Source: Novipirellula caenicola
GTDB taxonomy: Bacteria > Planctomycetota > Planctomycetia > Pirellulales > Pirellulaceae
DNA length: 64,000 bases
Reading direction: 5' to 3'
Assembly: GCF_039545035.1 (NCBI RefSeq)
Contig: NZ_BAABRO010000009.1
Coordinates: forward strand, 124,001 to 188,000
Made by a program: the position numbers and the translations under genes. The notes beneath the pieces were generated by a model. The model had not been told where the DNA came from. It did no database searches and saw only the letters and a list, made by a program, of their open reading frames with translations. Below are positions 20,201 to 29,900 of this stretch, piece after piece (within the stretch, counting starts at the first letter, position 1; the number at the start of each line of letters is the position of its first letter).

Positions 20201-22450
20201 CTAACCGACCCGAAGGTTTCGGCGGCTGTTTTGAAACTTGCCAACGACCCAGCTTTCGAAGTTCGTATGCAGGTTGCCTACTCAATTGCATTGATTGAGT
20301 CCGATGACGTGACCAAACCGTTGACTCAACTGGCGACCGAATCAACCGATCCCTATTTGCAGTCAGCGGTACTGAGTTCGTTAACTCCCAGCAACGTCGG
20401 TCCCATTGCGGAACAAATTTTAGCAACCGAAAAGTCACGTGAACTGGTCGGCTCTGAGGTGGTTGCGACCACCGCTGGAATGGGCAGTGCAACGGCAATT
20501 GAATCCGCCCTCAACCGCATTCTGGAATCCAGTGATGAATGGCAATGGTGGCAGTTAGAAAGCTTGGCTCAAATTCTCGACGGTCTCGACCGCCGTGCTC
20601 TCAGCGGTGAACTGGGGATTGGCAAAGCGCCGGATCGCAATCAACAGCCCGCGCAAGTTCAGATCAAAATCACACCCCGACAGACGCAGGCTGCTCGATC
20701 GATCCTCCTTGCCGCAAGAAAACGAATTCTTGATCCAAGCGTCACGGATAGTCAGGCGGCAATGGCTTTGAAACTACTGGGACGCCGATTCGGTCCGGTT
20801 TCCCAGTCGCTGTTGAGCCCCGCCCCCATCCAAGCTGGATCTGAACCGCCGATCGAGATCACCTCCGAGATTGCCAAACTGATTAGTCTACAGTTTTCCA
20901 ATCATCGTCAAATTGCCGCCGTCCAAGCGATCGGTCGGCGTGGGGACTCAGCCGGCGGCCAAGCGTTACTATCCTGCGTTGAATCAGCGACTCCGCAAGT
21001 CCGTACAGTGTTGGTCCAGACCCTGCTGGAACACCCCGACTGGGATGCGTCGATCTTGACTGGATTGCAATCCAGCTTACTTTACTCGAGCGACTTTTCT
21101 GCGGACGATCGGCAACGATTCATCGAACGCCAACCAACGAAAACTCGCCCCTTGGCCATGAAGTGGTTGGGTGATGGAGCCGGCAGCGATCGCAAGCAAC
21201 TCGTCGCCGATTGGATGGACGTCTCTGCGTTGCCAGCGGATGCTCAACAAGGCAAAGCTCTGTTTGCAAAGCACTGTAGCGTTTGCCACAAGTTCGACGG
21301 TGTGGGATATGAGGTGGGTCCCGATTTGACCGCACTGACAAATCGATCCGACGCATTTTTACTGCAGGCGATATTGGATCCGAACCGAGACGTGGATGCG
21401 CGGTACCAACGGTACACTGCTCTAATGGACGACGGTCGCGTCGTGTCTGGTCAAATTATGAACGAGACAGCATCCAGCGTTACCCTGATGGAGCAGGAAG
21501 CGAAGCAACACGTGGTACTCAGGAATCAATTGGAGGAGCTACGCGCGAGCGGAAAGTCGGCGATGCCCGAAGGCCTCGAAGAAATTATTAGCAAACAAGA
21601 GATGTCGCACATCTTGGCCTACGTTCAGGGTGCCGATTCGGAAGCCTATCAAATCGCCCGATCGCTACTCGACGACACCCTGGCCGCAGCAGAGCGGGAA
21701 GAGCTGATCGCGAAATGGCCGCAGTATTCGGCGGAGATGATCACCGCTCTCACGTCGGACATGCCTGACGATGTGAACGAACAGTACCGCCGGATTCCAT
21801 GGATTTGGCGAGTTGCGATCGCGGCCGGAAAGCGGAATCAATCGAAGGAACTGCTCCAAGTGCTCGACGTCAGTCTCCCTCAACTGCAACAACCACTCAC
21901 GGACTGGCAGGCCGTCGTTGTTGGTGGTGGATTGATCAACGGGATCAGCCAAACCGGTGACTGGCCCCTCGACCGTGTGCAGCGTCTGATCTCTGGAGAT
22001 GGTCCACTGGTTGCACGCTGGAATCAAATGATATCGCAAGCCTCTGAAATGTCGGACGATGCTCAAGTGCGTCCAGGGACTCGCTATGATGCACTCCGCC
22101 TGATCGCGCTCGCTCCGTGGGCGACGCATGGCGAACAATTGGCGGGCTATTTGACAAACGCTAACGCGGAACTGCAAATGGGGGCGGTCAGTGGTCTGTC
22201 CGACATGCCGGCGGCTGAAGCGGGACAGGCAATCCTTGCTGCTCTGCCCAACCTGAATTCGCATAATCGGGAGCTGGCTCTCGACGCACTACTGCGAACG
22301 GTTCCCCGCGCCCAGCGATTGCTCACCGCGATCGGAGAGAACGACGTCAACCCGAACTGGCTTGGAGAATCCCGTGTCAAACAACTGCATCAACACGTCA
22401 ATCCGGCAGTACGACGACAGGCGGCGGAGGTCTTAGCAGAAGCAAAATAG
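17237..22450 (+). CDS. Ceramidase-like / PVC dehydrogenase / HEAT / cytochrome c fusion protein
   Basis: The 1737-residue product starts at ATG 17237 with a long N-terminus and a hydrophobic export segment (VTGCLISLVLAQSLLTW); upstream in-frame codons lack a ribosome site. Residues about 55-480 resemble the N-terminal domain of neutral/alkaline ceramidases (VGIAKQNISPAYPVRLNGFA; HTHSAPKVNG; YGAGAEAPYFA). Residues about 505-900 match the PVC-type 'membrane-bound dehydrogenase' beta-propeller (FGPDGSVWVVQMSDYGHG; VQARTGPDGGLWVVDMYRYV). Residues about 900-1330 are HEAT-like helical repeats. A haem motif CSVCHK near residue 1347 starts the PVC-type haem-binding domain (FDGVGYEVGPDLTALTNRSD), followed by a helical C-terminus. 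The dehydrogenase-HEAT-cytochrome part is common in planctomycetes; fusion to a ceramidase-like hydrolase is less usual. It probably acts outside the cytoplasm, hydrolysing and oxidising a substrate that is not known. Confidence 0.9.
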   Translation: MLSNRFTFGSAGNKRAIRSLPFSSPVTGCLISLVLAQSLLTWCGSGAAEPPAPVAAVYSVGIAKQNISPAYPVRLNGFAFRKTESEGTSQPLWARALAIGTDEQKPIVLVTLDSLGIRSTLVDEVHRRLAEHTKLAREHLIVTFTHTHSAPKVNGASDNIFAEPIPPEHQLHLDQYTEELIVDLVAVIQAALADRQPASLSWTVGEVKFALNRRTSGGPVDHALPCLIVRSADDAKSVRGIYTTYACHCVTLSQNLLSGDWAGYAVEAIERHFPAAIGMVSIGCGADQNPNSGVTGDKVDIAQQQGMQIGDEVARLVKGGTIKPLAEPLSVSSGSVQLPFHSIPTRQEYEVMQAAGGPAGYNATTQLARLDRGEEIPKSLPYPLQVCHFGDQLCMVFMAGEVCVDYSLRLKSELDPARLWMHGYSHDFGAYIPSERLWAEGGYGAGAEAPYFALPNKLAQGLEQTIIDEVHRLVPISYQTAKNPPVVNGESSQLEVSRTDGIPPKSPQQALQEFQTHADLQVQLVASEPQITDPVAIDFGPDGSVWVVQMSDYGHGIEEEFVPSGEVRVLKDLDGDGFYESSTVFMDGLRYPTDVKVWKDGALICDAPNIIFARDQDADGRAETSAVLFSGFETHNGQARVNSLRWGLDIWLYGSGGLFGGSISNQQGAVVDVSGRDFRIQPDLGLIEPVTGRSQQGRVRDDFGNWFGCDNSSLIRHYPVVDHYLQRNPFVPPPLSSLNVPAGENAGKLFPPNDLVLFRLSGAPGRATAACGIEIYRDSYLGPDYNNNSFTCEPVNQLVYRQVLERQGATFRGQRAADELDSEFLTSTDRWFRPVQARTGPDGGLWVVDMYRYVIEHPKWIPDETLAEIDVFAGQGKGRIYRVVPTAKDPQSQPALSELNDQELAKAIDTDNGIIRDLVHQMLLWRDAKDTRDELLRIAQTSQNPAVRIQALAALDGLKQLSSEAILLALADSHPDVRRHGVRMSESSLTDPKVSAAVLKLANDPAFEVRMQVAYSIALIESDDVTKPLTQLATESTDPYLQSAVLSSLTPSNVGPIAEQILATEKSRELVGSEVVATTAGMGSATAIESALNRILESSDEWQWWQLESLAQILDGLDRRALSGELGIGKAPDRNQQPAQVQIKITPRQTQAARSILLAARKRILDPSVTDSQAAMALKLLGRRFGPVSQSLLSPAPIQAGSEPPIEITSEIAKLISLQFSNHRQIAAVQAIGRRGDSAGGQALLSCVESATPQVRTVLVQTLLEHPDWDASILTGLQSSLLYSSDFSADDRQRFIERQPTKTRPLAMKWLGDGAGSDRKQLVADWMDVSALPADAQQGKALFAKHCSVCHKFDGVGYEVGPDLTALTNRSDAFLLQAILDPNRDVDARYQRYTALMDDGRVVSGQIMNETASSVTLMEQEAKQHVVLRNQLEELRASGKSAMPEGLEEIISKQEMSHILAYVQGADSEAYQIARSLLDDTLAAAEREELIAKWPQYSAEMITALTSDMPDDVNEQYRRIPWIWRVAIAAGKRNQSKELLQVLDVSLPQLQQPLTDWQAVVVGGGLINGISQTGDWPLDRVQRLISGDGPLVARWNQMISQASEMSDDAQVRPGTRYDALRLIALAPWATHGEQLAGYLTNANAELQMGAVSGLSDMPAAEAGQAILAALPNLNSHNRELALDALLRTVPRAQRLLTAIGENDVNPNWLGESRVKQLHQHVNPAVRRQAAEVLAEAK

Positions 22451-22929
22451 CTCTTCGTCCAAATGGCACACCGAATCAAATGGGTCAAACCTCTTTGTTT
22501 TGATCGACGGTTGGTAACGGTCGCACTCTTGGTCGCCCGCGAGGTCGCATTGTTGATTTGAGGTCCAATCGTCGTGCGATGGATTCGCTCCAGCCTTCAT
22601 CCCATGTGGTGCTCCGCGCTGGGCGCAGTTGCGGATTGCATTGCATTCACTAGCAGTAAGACGTGCGTGCCACGTCAGAGCTTCGATCCTGCGCTGCACC
22701 GAGGTGTGATCGCTTTACGACAGAGCAGAATGCGACTCCGGCACATTGTCAGGTTCCAAGTTTTTGGATAAAGGACAAAGAAAAGGTCCAGGCAAAGAAA
22801 AGGTCCGCGGACTCGTTTTTATGTTTTGAAAAGTTGCATTGGCTCTCGATTCGTGTTTTGGGCGGCGGCATTGTGCACCAGTGACCGACACCGGACGTCG
22901 TTTGACGATAGCGATCCACGGATAGCCAG
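22451..22929. repeat. Convergent intergenic region with a dispersed 'AAAAGGTNCGCGG' repeat
   Basis: No gene was found. The segment 22775-22900 (AGAAAAGGTCCGCGGACTCG, then TTTTGAAAAG and a CACCAGTGACCG stretch) resembles segments near 26050-26130 and 36205-36360, so it is a dispersed repeat. Confidence 0.5.
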
Positions 22930-24909
22930 TTACGTTCGGGGGCTTGACTTCGATTGGGTGGCAATCAGCTGGGACGCGATGCGTTTGCCTGCTTGGGCTT
23001 GGGGGTGCTCGGGGGCGAGCAAGAGAGCCGTGGCGAAGCTTGCGGCGGCGGCTTGTGGATCCATGCGGTTGAGCTGCAGGTAGCCGAGACGCACGTGGGT
23101 TTCGACATCGTTGGGGAAGGCATCGAGGACGCGATTGTAAAGTTTAAGGGCGGTATCGGTGTCGCCGACTCCGGCACATGATTCGGCGAGCGCAAACGTT
23201 ACGTCCATATTCTTTGGATCATGCTCGTGACATCGCTGGAGCTCGGTTCGCGCGGATTCAAAGTCAGCCAAGCCGATGCACGCCAGTGAAAGTTGGTAGC
23301 GTGCCGACCAATGACGTGGGTTGGTTTCCGGCCAACCGATCACAGCGATCGAGAAAAGTCCCTGAGCCGTTTCGTATTGGCCAAGTTCCAAGAGCAACTG
23401 CCCAAACCGCTGTGCACCCCGCAGGTCACCAGGAAATTCGTTGACCGCACGTTGGTAAACTCGTACCGATTCATCGATCCGGCCGGTCCATCGTAAGCAA
23501 TCGGCCAAGATGAATTGACTTTCGGCGTCACCGTTGAGTTTGGCGATCGCATCGCGAGCACGGGCTTCGGCGACTTCGAATTTGCCCGACCAGTGCATGA
23601 CCTTGGCGAGGTTTCGCAGCGCGACTCCTTGTTTACGCGGATCGATGCGACTTTGGATCAACGCGTCCACGTCGGCGAGCGTTTCGCTGGGAATATCCTT
23701 GGTGCCGAGCGCGGCGGGCGATAACCATTCGGACCGGCGCATCGCATCGGCGATCCACAGCGACAGGCGGCGGTGAACGTCGATGGTCGGATGAACGTGG
23801 TCCAGGAAGTATTCGTCGCCCAGTAGATCGTGCCCTTGTTCGGCGAGGCAGACCTCGCGCAGTTGCCGGTCGAAATCGACCACACAAACGTCGTCGGCTT
23901 TTGGCAAGTTGCGAACGATATCCATAAAGTCGTCGGGGGCGCGAAGCGGGCAGATATCAAGATTCAGCGCCGTCTGAAACGCTTCCTTGGCACGCGCGAA
24001 ATCCAGTTTAGCGAAAGCAGATTGGCCGTCTTGGAAATCCGTCGCCTCCGGTTCGATCTTGAAGGGGCTGCAATCCTTTTCGTTGGACGCCGGCACGACA
24101 AACAGGATCTTCGCGCCCGATGCACGAGCGATGTCGATCATTCGATTGAGGTTGAACTGGAAATGGAGTCGAACACCGCGGCGCCACTCATCGTCGCGAA
24201 CATAGTCCGATGGGCCAATGGTGTGATTGAGTCGTTCGTCGACTTCGGCGGGCAGCACACTGACGTTGGGATTCGGTTTCGTGTCGCGTTGACGCCGAAG
24301 GATCGAGTCGATGCAGCCATACGTGCGAGTCTTGGCGAGCCACCCGCTGAGCCAAAGCTGTATTGCGGATTGATCAAAGAAGTCGGCGTAGGTGCGACGT
24401 TCGAGGAACTCGTTCTGGCCGGTGTAGACGATGAAGACATCGGGTTCGTAGGCGGTCAATTCCTGCATCACGGTGGCAACACGATAGCTCGCGTAGCTAA
24501 CACCGCCGGCGTTGACGACTTCCCAGTTGGTGGTTGCGTCGATGTGCGGCAACCATTCTCGAAGCCAGCCGCAGAAGGACGTGGTGTCGTCGTAGGGGCG
24601 TCCGAACGTCGTGGATCCACCCACGCAAAAGATGCGTTTGGTGTTGGCTGGTTTGGCGGCGCCGAATTGTTGGTCGTTGAACCAAACCAATTTGTTCTCC
24701 GCCGTTCGAAGCCATGATTTCCCGGCTTCATCGGTGAATGGTTCGAACAAGGGGACTTGGTTTGAAAAGCCGACAAACGGGTCCGCGTGATCGGTCGATC
24801 GTCCGACGCCCAGCAGCGTCAACGCGAATTCGATCAGCAGTAAGCACAGGCCCGTTGTCACGATGCCGAAGCAAGCTTTTTTCTTACGGCTGAGTTGGCG
24901 ACGTGTCAT
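22930..24909 (-). CDS. Membrane-anchored SGNH hydrolase with C-terminal TPR repeats
   Basis: The protein has 659 residues from ATG 24909, just before a basic stretch and one transmembrane helix (GIVTTGLCLLLIEFALTLLG). The SGNH/GDSL blocks are visible: FCVGGSTTFG with the nucleophile Ser near residue 99, the Gly block in VVNAGGVSYASYR, the GQNEF block near residue 158, and the DHVHP block with the catalytic Asp-His. The C-terminal half (about 430-650) is made of TPR units (ADCLRWTGRIDESVRVYQRA; KLYNRVLDAFPNDVETHVRL). The enzyme is probably an esterase or lipase-like hydrolase anchored in the membrane and facing the periplasm, perhaps O-deacylating a glycan; the substrate is unknown. A longer start at 24957 would place extra residues before the anchor. 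The possible small gene 28 bp upstream may share its transcript. Confidence 0.9.
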   Translation of the reverse strand: MTRRQLSRKKKACFGIVTTGLCLLLIEFALTLLGVGRSTDHADPFVGFSNQVPLFEPFTDEAGKSWLRTAENKLVWFNDQQFGAAKPANTKRIFCVGGSTTFGRPYDDTTSFCGWLREWLPHIDATTNWEVVNAGGVSYASYRVATVMQELTAYEPDVFIVYTGQNEFLERRTYADFFDQSAIQLWLSGWLAKTRTYGCIDSILRRQRDTKPNPNVSVLPAEVDERLNHTIGPSDYVRDDEWRRGVRLHFQFNLNRMIDIARASGAKILFVVPASNEKDCSPFKIEPEATDFQDGQSAFAKLDFARAKEAFQTALNLDICPLRAPDDFMDIVRNLPKADDVCVVDFDRQLREVCLAEQGHDLLGDEYFLDHVHPTIDVHRRLSLWIADAMRRSEWLSPAALGTKDIPSETLADVDALIQSRIDPRKQGVALRNLAKVMHWSGKFEVAEARARDAIAKLNGDAESQFILADCLRWTGRIDESVRVYQRAVNEFPGDLRGAQRFGQLLLELGQYETAQGLFSIAVIGWPETNPRHWSARYQLSLACIGLADFESARTELQRCHEHDPKNMDVTFALAESCAGVGDTDTALKLYNRVLDAFPNDVETHVRLGYLQLNRMDPQAAAASFATALLLAPEHPQAQAGKRIASQLIATQSKSSPRT

Positions 24910-24937
24910 ACTGGCGGATGTGATGCTGCGAAAGGAT

Positions 24938-25072
24938 TTAGAGATGAGCCGCAACAATTGGCTGATGAAAGTGCCGGTCGATAGCGAAGAAACAGGCCGT
25001 CGCGCAAGTGGTCAGGAGAAGCGTCAATGTGCTAAATCGAAATCGAATAGGGAAGCCGTTGTTCTCACGCAC
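24938..25072 (-). CDS. Possible 44-residue single-TM protein
   Basis: A short frame beginning at GTG 25072 gives VRENNGFPIRFRFSTLTLLL, then TTCATACFFAID and a polar tail. The layout is a basic N-terminus followed by one hydrophobic helix. Many planctomycete membrane proteins begin with a similar 'RFSxxTLLL' segment, so it may be a real tiny membrane protein or the stub of a longer one. No ribosome site is clear. It ends 28 bp before the SGNH/TPR gene. Confidence 0.3.
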   Translation of the reverse strand: MRENNGFPIRFRFSTLTLLLTTCATACFFAIDRHFHQPIVAAHL

Positions 25073-25227
25073 CGTTGGACCTTCAATAGTTATTGTATGT
25101 TGCCCAGAACGTTGTCGGTTTGACCGATTGTACTTGTTTGCCGTGCGGCGACGGGTATTTTGAAGAAACTCCAGCACATCGGCCGTACTGCCCTCGGGGA
25201 CTTCGGCTTCGCCGATGATCAGCTCAT

Positions 25228-25779
25228 CTACTTCTCTTTTCTTGTATACGCCAATTGCATGAATTTAGTTTCTTCGCCGCCTTGGAGAGTGATGTACATG
25301 GTCATCACACGTCTTCCACCCTTGTAGACCGTGGTCAACCTGTGTTTGGCCGGGTTGCCGTCCATGCCAGGTGCAATTCCGACAAGCGTCATTGTCTTTT
25401 TGTCTTTGTCGTAGTCACCTTTCATGTGCATTATTCCAGGACTCAAAGAATCCACCCAGGTTCCAACGTATTTCTTTGCCTCGGCGTCGTAGCCAGTGCA
25501 TCCATGGCCTTTGAATTCTAACCCCATCATTTTGCCTTCAAAGTTGCTGATCAGCCAAAAGTCGCCTAGCATCCTGTTGGATTCAATGCCTTTGGTGACT
25601 TCAGGAGTTCCACTTGCGTAATTGGTGATTTCAACATCCCACTCCCCGGCATCGTCTCTAAGAACATCGTATTCGGGGCCTGCAGTTGGAACTTGAGCAA
25701 CCGCGTTAGATTGCAAGAGTCCGCATTGAACAATCATGCAACCGAACGCGAAGGTAAACAATTTGAGTGAGTCTGTCAT
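25228..25779 (-). CDS. DUF1579 family secreted protein
   Basis: The protein has 183 residues. ATG 25779 is preceded by AGGAAG at good spacing, and the N-terminus is a signal peptide (LFTFAFGCMIVQCGLLQ, cleavage after NAVAQ). The mature part matches DUF1579: DAGEWDVEI near the start, LGDFWLISNFEG, FKGHGCTGYDAEAKKYVGTW and a final repeat of beta strands ending in EETKFMQLAYTRKEK. The family is widespread in planctomycetes and proteobacteria with a lipocalin/calycin-like beta fold and no known reaction. It stands alone, and nothing in its neighbourhood clarifies its role. Confidence 0.9.
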   Translation of the reverse strand: MTDSLKLFTFAFGCMIVQCGLLQSNAVAQVPTAGPEYDVLRDDAGEWDVEITNYASGTPEVTKGIESNRMLGDFWLISNFEGKMMGLEFKGHGCTGYDAEAKKYVGTWVDSLSPGIMHMKGDYDKDKKTMTLVGIAPGMDGNPAKHRLTTVYKGGRRVMTMYITLQGGEETKFMQLAYTRKEK

Positions 25780-26955
25780 TTTGACTTCCTGGAAAGTGCT
25801 GAAACTGAATTGTATCGCTGACTGTCGGCGAGAATTGGATATTCTAGCGGACAAGTGTTGCATACCATACCTATCTCAGGAAACACAGTTCCGAGCACGT
25901 AGTCCCTGCAGATCCCGCAAGTAACGCAGTCACGAAACCGACCAGGTGACCCCAAGCGGGCCAATGGAGCGGGTCTCTTTGATGAGCTAAACAACGACTG
26001 CACCAGAGCGAAGCAACCTTGAAACGATCCGTCAATCGTATGAAAGGAGGGAAGGTACGGAAAGAAGGATAGGTACGCGGACTCTATTTTTTGTCTCTGC
26101 AATAGAAGTTGCAGCCTTGCATTGCTGGTGCGGTATCCGCAACTGAGAAAAAGCGTCTCACCGTCGTTGACGCCGTCCGTATAGCGAGTCGTCACGCAAT
26201 ACTTTCGAATCACGCCGAGAGCCCCCAAACCGCTCAACGAGAGACCTGAATCAATATTGAACCCAGGCCGGAGGCCGGCACCGCCTTCCCGTAGTGGAGG
26301 TTGCTAAACCTCCCTCCAGTACCTGCCTCGTCCGCCACTGCCACATCGCGATAGACGTTGCCAAACCTCCCTTCGTCGTTCGACACCCCGCTTCCGTAGT
26401 GGAGGTTGCTAAACCTCCCTCCAGCGCACAAGATTTGCAGCAAGAACAAATGATCGCCAAATCGGGTTTCCCCAATGCATGGCACACCAATCGCCAGCGG
26501 CGTTTTCTCAACATCATTTCCGTCGTCAGTCTAGCATTGTCGGACCTCATCCGGTTGCAAAGATGCAGACGTTTGAATCAGACCGATCTGCATCCGTCGC
26601 ACCGCCACAAAAATCACCGAGTTAGGGCCAAGGCAGATGGCTTTGAACGACCTTGGACGCTCCATTGCAACTGCATATGGCGTGGATCCTTGTTCGTCTA
26701 AATGCAATATCCGTCGAGAAACGTATCACCGGTGTGGTGACTCTCGCGGTGTAAAATGTGCTGCCTTGAGCGTCCGGTGTCGGCCGCCTGAGCATGCCAG
26801 GGATTCGTAACAGCCCGAACACAACTCTTTCGGAGTGATCCTCCAATTCCTTTAGACCGAGATATTAGGCCGCAATAACTATTGGGGGTCAAATATGTGG
26901 GGGAGTTGAATTGAACTTACCTGCGTACTCTACGTGTGAATCGAATGAGTGTCGT
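25780..26955. repeat. 1.2-kb intergenic region with hairpin repeats
   Basis: No gene is supported. Two near-identical hairpins of the form GTAGTGGAGGTTGCTAAACC/TCC occur at about 26286-26314 and 26395-26424, with a degenerate third between them (about 26354-26370). A GGCCGGAGGCCGGCAC copy lies at 26266, and a 'GGTACGCGGACTC' dispersed repeat at 26050-26100. The last ~250 bp lie just past the stop of the giant TIR gene; no strong terminator is visible. Confidence 0.5.
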
Positions 26956-29900
26956 TCACTGACTCCAACGTAGCATCTGATGTAGAGGTCGAATTAGAGA
27001 CCATGCCCAGTCCGGAGCGGTAAAGCGGATGTAGTCGGTGTAATTCGCTTCCAATTCCAACTGGGCTTCAATTTGAGGATCGCTTCGTCGCTTCAATAAA
27101 TGCTCGACTGCAGAAAAGGCTTGGGTGCCTACAGAAACGCGAATGATTGCATGGACGATAAATTGCTTCTGCTCATCCTTAGTCACGTCGTCCAGTAAAT
27201 TGAGAAGTAAGTATGGTAATTGCTCGACGTAGTTGGTATCTGCATAGTTTGACAATTGGAACAACAGTGTCAACAGTGAATCCATACTGTCATTGTCCAG
27301 CGATCGTGCAAATAGTTGCCGTGACTGCTGATTGGAAAAGTACTTCAAGAATTGATCTGGCGCAAGCGTCTTTCGCCAACATTCGTGCCTAAGTTGAGCA
27401 AACCAATAGGCATGAAAGTTTGGTTCCAGTGTATGGAACTGTTCGAGAAGGTCATCAACGAATGAGACGTCAGCAAGGGACTGCTGGCTGTCGCGAATGC
27501 CCTTGATTTCAGTCAATTGCTTCTCGTCGAATTGATCTTCCCATACAGCGATACAATGTTGCAATTTGTCTTCCAATGATTGAAACATCAACGCGTTTTC
27601 CGTTTCGTGGCTGGCCAGTCCACGGACTCCACGAATGTGTGCCCACTTTACAATTTCCTCGACGGTCGAGTCGCAAAGATCATCCAGTAGCCGCTTTACG
27701 TCATCGCTTCGTTCTGTAAGCAACGAGAAAAGAAACGGACCACCTTGAACGGGCTGCAGCGTGTTGAGATGGAAAAATGATCCATCCGTATCCAAACCGT
27801 TGAACTGGGCAACAAGGTGCGTATCTTGCATGAGATTGTGGATGTTTCGTTTCAGTAATCGCTCCGTCATTATCTTGGGGTTAGAGCTTGCCTCGATATC
27901 TTCGGCAACAACCTCGGCCAAGCGATCTGCCAACCACCACGCAAGCGATGTGGTGTTGTTATGACTAAGCTGCGGACCATAGAACATCAGCCAACGGGCG
28001 AAGTGCGTTGCGAAGTGTTGTAAGGCAATCCAATGCCTCTGACTTGGGTGCTCAATCTCACTCGCCAGACTCAGTTCAATGAACCTTCCAACAGCGTCCG
28101 CGACTTGACTTTTCTGCGAATCCGTTGCGTGATCTAAAATGCCGGCCAGAGCTCGGCAACATTGAAACGCTGTCAGATAATTTACGCCGGACGCCAGGGG
28201 AAGCAGTACGTCGATTATTCTTTGCCATTCCGGTTTTGACGGCTTTCGCATTCGTAACAAGTCAGCGAGCGAGCGAGGTGATTCAAGCGGCAAGTGCTTG
28301 AAATGATTGATGTAGAATTGGATTGATTGCTCGACATTCGGAAGTGCAGCGAACTGTTCAATCTGTTTGTCTATCCAATCAGGATCGGTTGCGGCGAAAA
28401 AAGCCTGTCGAGGAACCGAGTGTGCTGGGTATATATCGGGGCAAGTACACGCAGACCAGAAAGGCGAAATCCAATCGTTCTCTTTCGTTCGTAGGCTTTG
28501 GCGAAACCCAGCTAAATTAAGTTGCCAATCGCGACGCATGGCGATCTCGATTTTTAGCATCGCCGGATACCACGTTTTCGCCGTCTTGGCCAGCGATTTG
28601 CGTTTGCACTGCTTGATAACGGTCGTCGTTCTTTTTGCGATTACCCCATTTGCTTCGAGCTCAGGTTCAAGGAAATACTGAATAGCGGCTGCCCGAGTGT
28701 CGGCGTCTTGGAATGTCAGTAGGTCAAGCAGCGGGAAAACATGTGGATTCTTTTCACGATCACAATGAAAGAACAATGCACCCTGCGGTGATTCCGGCAT
28801 CCGCAGGTCACTATTCGGATTCCCAAGTGCCTCCGAAGCGGCGTCGGACAGGCTAACGCGGTCAAGTTTCGCCCGTATCGCTCCAGTTGATTCGAGTTGT
28901 GCGACGCTGTGGGCATCCAAGGTGTAACCATCTTCAGTGACTTTATCGGACAATGCGTGGCGAACCGTTAGTCGCCGCATCGCCGCCAACGTATTTCGCC
29001 AAGTCTTTGCGTCGTCTGACTCAGCTTCGCAATCGAGCGAACGATAGCCTTCGACGACATCGGATACTGTCTGGTGAAAATCGAGATTCGAAAAATTGAA
29101 CTGTTCACGGACTACTGAAATCAAGAAACGCGAACGTTTGTCTCTCGGTTCCCTGGAAAGGCGACAGAGTATGTGCGTTAGAAAAAGTCGGCCCACATTG
29201 TTAGCCATTGAAACCTGTTGTTCAGCAGGTGCTGTCAGCGGAACGTTTGGAGCGAGGTGGGCGATAAGCCAGTTGACGATCTCGGAGACTTCCTCTTCCG
29301 CAAAGTCCTCATCTTGCATCACTGAAACCGCCAAGTCTGCCGTGACTCGCATCCACTTCGTGTATAGTTCAAAAGCGATCGAGCGAGGCGGTACGGTTTC
29401 GCTATTCCCACCGTGTAGGCTACGGTCATGCATGCACCCTTGAACGTACCGAGCAATCTCTTCGAGCGGCTTCCCGACAACGCTGCTTGACCTTCGGTAG
29501 TTCTTGATAGCAAACAGTAGGACATCCGAATCAAGAATATGAAATCGGTATCGCCATCTCATTAGTTTGCGAAAATGCGACAATGCTTCATCTTGTTCAA
29601 TCTTTCCATCCCGACGCAGTCGTTCAATTACATCGAACGACGCGAACGCCGAATCTGTCGCACCTTCAGCACTGTTGGACGCCGCCGACAGGAGTGTTCG
29701 GTCGTCAACCATCAACGGCAGTTTTCGGTCGGATGCCAGTTTCATTGCAGAGAGTGATAAATTAAAAGCACCATGGATGGCGCGATCGCCTTCACCGTCG
29801 TCCATTAGCTCAACTTCGGCAAACTCGATTTCGTCCAAATCTCGAATTGCTTGCCAGAATCGCCGATTTTCTCGCAGTTGTGAAGCTTGATGCTCAAATG

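Noticed and set aside
23830-24717. Plus-strand frame of 295 codons opposite the SGNH/TPR gene
   Set aside because: It is antisense to a well-supported protein with visible catalytic motifs and has no family match.
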